A DNA stretch of 12,354 nucleotides, taken from positions 1 through 12,354 of the forward strand of contig JAQIWT010001120.1 of NCBI GenBank assembly GCA_034696485.1, in the 5' to 3' direction. Shown here piece by piece: positions 8,061 to 12,354 of this stretch. The translations under genes were made by a program, and so were the position numbers. Within the stretch, counting starts at the first letter, position 1. Each line of letters opens with the position of its first letter. The notes under the pieces were generated by a model that did no database searches, was not told the DNA's origin, and saw only the letters and a program-made list of their open reading frames with translations. The DNA is from Isohypsibius dastychi. Lineage: Eukaryota; Tardigrada; Eutardigrada; Parachela; Isohypsibiidae.

Positions 8061-8343
8061 CAACACTCCCATCTTCAATTATCTTAACAAACCTAAAATA
8101 ATTGGGGACTTAGGGATAGTTATAATCAACTGATGAAAACCATTTGTTTTGAAACCTGAGGAAAAAAACTAAGCATCTGAAAATTCAGTCCATTGAACAA
8201 TAACAAAAAACATAGATATCCAGATGATTACAGGAAAGCAGCTCAGTGGAAACTAAGATCAAAAATCGATAATTTCAGATTTGACAAGCGCAGTTCGGAA
8301 TCAATAAATAATAAACGCAAAATATTTCTTCTCAGATCCATTC
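8061..8343. other. 3' flank of the LDH gene
   Basis: This A/T-rich segment must hold the LDH 3' UTR on the minus strand. No canonical minus-strand AATAAA was seen. The plus strand has AATAAATAATAAAC near 8303, with no gene to use it. Confidence 0.4.
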
Positions 8344-10744
8344 TCAAATTTTAGCTGCCTGGACCAGCGCGTACATTTCATCGGCTGATTTCTGGAGTTT
8401 CTTCATTTCATCATCCGTCAGGGGCAAGTTGACAATTTTGCTGATCCCGACTTCCGCAAGACTGCAGGGCAGACTGACGTAAACATCCTGGGTGATTCCT
8501 TGGTGACCTTTAGCGTGAGTTGACAGAGCGTAGATGGATCCTCGGTTACGAAGAACAGACTCAGTAAGATCAGCGACGCAAAGTCCAATTGCCCAGGAAG
8601 TGTAGCCTTTCAACTTGATGATCTCAGTTGCACTGCAATAACAGAAATTGTGTCGAATATCACAATCCGATATCATCAGTGGTGAGTAATATTTTCTTTT
8701 CGAAGAAATATCTTCTTATCCGAAATTAAGAAATACTTTAAAAACTCAAACTGTGCCGCAAAAATGCTATGTCAGAGTAGCAGAACATTCGGTTGAACCA
8801 AAGGGCTACTATGGAACATAACGCTTGGCTGAAATTACGAACTGTGAGGTGATGCATTAATTCTTGAAAAATCTCCCCATTTAATTCATTCACGTCGCCA
8901 GCTCGTAACAGAAATGTTTAATGTTGACCGGAAACCGAGTCTTTTCTTGGCTAAATCGGAAATTAAGTTCATAATGGAACATCCATTTTCAAAAGAAATT
9001 GATAAGGGATTCAGATTAGATTTCTTATAAAACAGAACCAAAATACATCGCATTAATCGTTGGTGAGCTACACTTCTTTATCGCTTGTCATTTGAACGAA
9101 AACTGAAATTTCTCTTGTTTTCGTGATGGGTAAAGTCACAGAAGTCCCAAACCTACTTTTAAACGAGAAAATGGATTTTAAATGAACCATGTGTAAATCA
9201 GGCTGAAGAAATCTCAACTGGAATAACAATAGAAAACAAAGTTACAAATAAGAACATTTTCAAAAAAAAACTTGATCACTTTCGGAAGATGCCAAAAGTT
9301 TTTGGATTAGCGGCAGCTATATAACATAACATGTCTCACCTGTCAACAACCTGTCGATGGATGTCTTCCCATTTTTCCCCGTCCTTATCCGTTCCAATAT
9401 TCGGGTTGATATCAATCAGTCGCACCCCAGAGACATTCACACCAGACCACACAACAACTAAAAACACAAACTATTTTCAGAATGAGCCGAACAAATCCAA
9501 AATATGCAGTCCAGTTTTCATAATCAATAATCATCATTCGATTTTAAACAATGCTCAAACGACTAACACTTTTCCAATAACGAATTTATCACAATGGACA
9601 CTAATTTCGTCAGATTACCGCTCAACACACATCTGATGCAACATCTCACCACTCGATTCCCCATGTTCTCCCACAACGAGTCCATGACAATTACTGACAT
9701 CCACTTTCAAACGCTCGCTCAGATAATGACGAAGCCGGCTCGAGTCCAACGCAGTTCCGGTTCCAAAAACCCGGCTATGAGGCAGGCCACTCAACTTCCA
9801 GGTCACATAGCTAATAAAGAACCACATTCAAAACCAACGAAGGTAAACACTGCGCAGAAACCCAGACAGACCTCATAACATCCACAGGATTAGAAACGAC
9901 GCAGATCACCGTATCCGGACTATATTTCACCAACTGCGGCACAATTCCTATATATTTAAAATTTAATACCTTGATTGCGAATATTTAATACTTTCTAAAT
10001 TTTTAAAAAAATCGTTTTTATTCGGAATGAATTCTTACCTTTGAAAATGCTGACATTTCGTTCCAACAGACTGCGTCGATCTTCCCCTTCACGTTGACGT
10101 GCTCCCGCCGTAATAATGCACAATTTCGATCCGGCGGTGATGTCGTAGCTAGTACTTGCTTGTAGCTTCAAATGACCAACATAGTGCAATCCATGCTGCA
10201 TAGAAAGAAAGATTGTATTGATTATTTTTTTCTGGATGACGAAATGAGTAACTGACTTGCAGATCCATCAGTTCGCCCTTGAGTTTCTTCTCATCCACAT
10301 CCACCAGACACAATTCGCCGGCTAGACGCTGTAAACAGTTCCCGGAAATGTAACAAATATCGCAAGTCATAAAGCTTTTGTTTGTTATCGCTCAAATAGT
10401 TCGGTAATAGAAAAGTTGTTGAGATATCATTATGAGATCGATGACTCGAGGTACTCAGCTCGCTTGTGAATTTATGAATAACCGAAAAATATTTGAACAT
10501 GATTTCTGAGAAAAATGCCGATTTTTGTATATTCTGCTGAAAAAAATTGACGTACCTTTGTGATGATCGAAAACGCACAAGCCATTCCAACCTATGGAAG
10601 AAAGCCAAAACTGAGAAAGAATGCTCTCATCATGGTGAAAATTGAGGTTGTTGTTACCTGTCCAATTCCGACGATGCTGACTTTAATGTGCGCATTTTCC
10701 GGGAGAGGCTGGACATCGCTGAAGAGCTTGCTAACGGTAGACAT
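8344..10744 (-). CDS. LDH: L-lactate dehydrogenase
   Basis: This cytosolic enzyme interconverts pyruvate and lactate using NADH/NAD+. The gene is complete in eight exons: 10744-10658, 10591-10556, 10328-10257, 10195-10039, 9947-9872, 9810-9650, 9457-9340 and 8632-8344. The product is 331 residues, normal for animal LDH (~332). Visible motifs are the dinucleotide loop VGIGQVGMA (GxGxxG), the NAD-selecting Asp in CLVDVD, the active loop [10 protein letters not shown] (Gln typical of LDH, where malate dehydrogenases have Arg), NPVDV, LDSSR with Asp165 and Arg168, and the catalytic His192 in GEHGESS. It continues [12 protein letters not shown] and [13 protein letters not shown]. Intron phases agree at all seven joins. 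The start is fixed by an in-frame TGA 24 nt upstream and A at -3. Intron 7 is the longest in the window (707 bp). Confidence 0.95.
8633..9339 (-). other. Long LDH intron 7 (707 bp)
   Basis: Donor AG|GTGAG at 9340/9339 and acceptor TTGCAG at 8633 bound this intron, which splits the Ser codon of QVVDSATEI. It is several times longer than the other introns of this gene. It holds no recognisable gene. A 27-bp stretch at 9125-9151 resembles the left part of repeat copy A. Confidence 0.8.
9125..9151 (+). repeat. Possible fragment of the dispersed repeat in LDH intron 7
   Basis: ATGGGTAAAGTCACAGAAGT and the following CCCAAAC resemble copy A at 4040-4067 (ATGGGTAAAAGGTCACAGAG, then AATCCAAAT) with small indels. 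Similarity fades on both sides, and none of the identical core blocks of copies A and B is present. This could be chance. Confidence 0.3.
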
Positions 10745-10828
10745 GTTGATGAATTTTCTTGAAGTTCAAATTCGGTTGAATATATTCAGAAATCAGAAAT
10801 GATGGCGATTTGGCGAAGTATGAAATAT

Positions 10829-10860
10829 CACTGACGGATTGCTTTGGGGAAATACATAAA
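10829..10860 (-). promoter_or_regulatory. Candidate LDH core promoter (TATA-like plus TCAGT initiator)
   Basis: On the minus strand, TTTATGTATT (10860-10851) lies about 27 bp before TCAGTG (10834-10829). TCAGT matches the initiator common in arthropods. This places a possible transcription start near 10832 and a 5' UTR of about 90 nt. A GGCCAAT motif sits directly before the TATA-like element, closer than a CCAAT box normally does. Confidence 0.4.
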
Positions 10861-11194
10861 TTGGCCGGAGAGCAGAGCGAATGAGCGATATGCAATGCAA
10901 GCAGGGCAAAATGTTATGACAAACGAGCGGAGCGGCAGTTCTGCTCTGCTTCTCTCTCATCTCGTGTGCGTCAGCCGCTTTCGTTGAAATTCTGACGAAA
11001 CCCATTGAATTTGTGTTCCAAGAATTGAGCGGATAATGTTTGCATACTTGCACGGAAACAAGATGCTAGTAAAAATTTCGTGAGTGTTATTTACAGTCAA
11101 AAAGGTCGATTAAGTGGACCGAAAAAAGACAAAAAAGCAGAAATGTGGGGCTCAAGCACTTTTAAAACTAGCTATTAGTATATTCTATATTATT

Positions 11195-11216
11195 GAATAT
11201 ATATTTTAATATATTC
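11195..11216. repeat. AT-rich perfect 8-bp inverted repeat
   Basis: Arms GAATATAT (11195-11202) and ATATATTC (11209-11216) are separated by 6 bp. A direct repeat TATATTCTA occurs at 11179-11187 and 11210-11218. In such AT-rich DNA some of this is expected by chance. Confidence 0.6.
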
Positions 11217-11489
11217 TAGGTGAACAAAAAAAAAGATGAGCAAGTTAAATTTGATAATTCCCAACACACCTATTAACCAAAATTCGCATTCAAATTCAAA
11301 AAATTTGTTTTAATTTTAATTAACGAAATTTCAGTTCTTAATTAATTTAATTTCAATAGTCTTAATTAAACCAAACAGAAGAGTCGATCAGTTTGTCTAA
11401 AATCTTATCCGATTTTCAGGCAAACAACCAAGTTCTGATAGATAGAACGTGGATTCATCAAGCGGACCAAAATTAACTTGTCTGAAAAA

Positions 11490-12354
11490 ATGAATCGCCG
11501 GTTTGTAGTCTGCTATGTTTGCGGACGCGAGTACGGTAGCATGTCCATCGAGATCCACATTCCCAAATGCCTTGAAGTAAGTCCGACCGCCAGAGTCACC
11601 GGCTCAACCAAAATAATTTCTTCGCCCGCAGAAATGGAGAGTATCCAACGCAGCACTCCCGAAAAGCCAGCGCAAACCCGAACCAGAACGACCTCAGCTC
11701 CAACTGGACAGTCCACTTCAACCAGGTCGAAACAGCGCCTTGAACGCTCTGAACGCAGCAGCCTCCGAATCCGCCGCCAACGCCCAACTAGTCACTTGTG
11801 ACAACTGCAAAAGACGAATGCAGCCAGTTCAACTCCCTCGCCATCAAATGGCTTGTCGACCCGGAGTGGATACGTTCAAGAAGAAAGAACTGATGAAACC
11901 ATTCAAACCGCTGGAATTCCGGAAAGTGACCATTTCGACCAAATTACAACTGGGAAGACCAGTCGCACTCACACCGGAAGTTCAGGCTGAAAAAAAGTCA
12001 CTCATCAAAAAAGGACATCTCCAACCAGTTTCCAGTCCGCGAAATCTTCCATCTGTGAAAACAAACATGACCAGCAGCCCGAGTCGATCGAGTTTCGGAA
12101 GTCCAAATGAAGAACAGCGAAGACCAGTAAGCAACGATGAATTTCTTGATCAAAGATCCAAAAACCGGATTTTTTATCGAACAGGAAATTCCTAGAGCTT
12201 CACCTTCCGGGTCCCGAACTTCTCCACAAACAGTGCGGTTGGACGTTGGCAAACGACAAACACAACAGAAATCCCCGACGAGACATCCTCTCGATACCGG
12301 AAATGTCAAATCTATTCAGTGTCAATGTGGGCAGCGAATGTGGTCCGACCAACT
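11490..12354 (+). CDS. C2HC zinc-finger protein, ZNF474/ZC2HC1-like (3' end outside window)
   Basis: I read exons 11490-11576, 11632-12126 and 12185 onward, with introns of 55 and 58 bp, both phase 0. The first 250 residues are visible. Two zf-C2HC_2 fingers share the spacing C-x2-C-x11-H-x3-C: residues 8-27 (CYVCGREYGSMSIEIHIPKC) and 85-104 (CDNCKRRMQPVQLPRHQMAC). CYVCGRE, IPKCLE and the following KWRVSNAALP closely fit ZNF474, whose first finger is followed by CLEKW. The first intron falls exactly after CLE. Between and after the fingers the chain is Pro/Ser/Gln-rich and probably disordered. Ignoring the second intron would end the protein at TAG 12193-12195. Splicing keeps the frame open to the window edge, where CQCGQRM may begin another finger. 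ZNF474 is testis-enriched in mammals; its molecular role is not established. Confidence 0.82.

Larger units (their letters stand above)
10745..11489. promoter_or_regulatory. Divergent intergenic region between LDH and the ZNF474-like gene
   Basis: About 745 bp separate two start codons facing away from each other, so this segment must hold both promoters. The LDH side has mixed composition with the core promoter candidate. The middle, ~11160-11380, is very AT-rich with repeated TTAATTAA and TATATTCTA words. A TTTTCAG|G near 11413-11420 could be an acceptor of a 5' UTR intron for the plus-strand gene, with a possible donor CTAG|GTGAAC near 11219, but nothing confirms this. An in-frame TAG at 11439-11441 precedes the plus-strand start. 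Confidence 0.5.

Noticed and set aside
7672-8133. 153-codon open plus-strand frame in repeat copy B
   Set aside because: It starts inside the repeat, copy A has no equivalent frame, and the translation shows no domain or family likeness.
8133-8165. CTGATGA followed by GAAA (hammerhead-ribozyme-like core) near 8134-8154
   Set aside because: A short AAAC/GTTT helix could form between them, but no stem III closing on a cleavage triplet and no partner for stem I are visible.
9331-9878. Plus-strand open frames opposite LDH exons 6 and 7
   Set aside because: They are antisense to confidently placed LDH exons and show no family similarity.
12193-12195. TAG as the true end of the ZNF474-like protein
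   Set aside because: A GTAAGC donor at 12127 and an AACAG acceptor ending at 12184 remove it in phase 0 and leave an open frame to the window edge. Intron retention remains possible.
1-12354. CRISPR arrays, prokaryotic operons, tRNA or rRNA genes
   Set aside because: The spliceosomal introns and animal protein families show nuclear animal DNA, and no tRNA- or rRNA-like segment was seen on either strand by eye.

Overview
This is eukaryotic genomic DNA, almost certainly from a bilaterian animal with a compact genome. Most introns are 54-92 bp with GT..AG borders, gaps between genes are 130-760 bp, and the genes are animal families: a SNAG/Scratch zinc finger, LRRC27, a ZNF474-like C2HC protein and an animal-type L-lactate dehydrogenase. 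The species cannot be named from the sequence. A small ecdysozoan such as a tardigrade or crustacean would fit the gene set and intron sizes, but that is a guess.

Layout: (1) 1-654, plus strand: the 3' end of a methylcrotonoyl-CoA carboxylase alpha subunit, ending in the biotinyl domain. (2) 2193-786, minus: a complete LRRC27-like leucine-rich-repeat gene in five exons, tail-to-tail with the first gene. (3) 3566-2490, minus: a complete Scratch-type transcription factor with SNAG motif and five zinc fingers, in four exons. (4) 6745-4844, minus: a three-exon gene for an ankyrin-like protein with a probable SOCS box, the least familiar gene here. (5) 10744-8344, minus: a complete eight-exon L-lactate dehydrogenase. 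(6) 11490 to the window end, plus: the 5' part of a ZNF474/ZC2HC1-like C2HC zinc-finger gene, divergent from LDH. All joins were made by hand from splice signals, reading phase and family similarity. In each complete gene the exon lengths sum to a multiple of three.

The genes do not form a pathway. They are ordinary neighbours: two metabolic enzymes, one neuronal-type transcription factor, one probable ubiquitin-ligase adaptor and two proteins whose families are often linked to cilia or testis.

The main feature not explained by genes is a pair of diverged, colinear ~600-bp noncoding repeats, copy A at 4029-4600 and copy B at 7422-8060. Each lies roughly 0.5-1.3 kb upstream of a minus-strand gene (scratch and the SOCS-box gene). 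Most of their length has drifted heavily, but a 20-bp block containing a TTGCGTAA palindrome and a 28-bp block are identical in both. They could be relics of a transposon, a duplicated regulatory module or a noncoding RNA. Smaller structures are a 36-bp minisatellite, an intronic 25-bp palindrome and an AT-rich segment with a perfect 8-bp inverted repeat in the LDH/ZNF474 divergent intergenic region.
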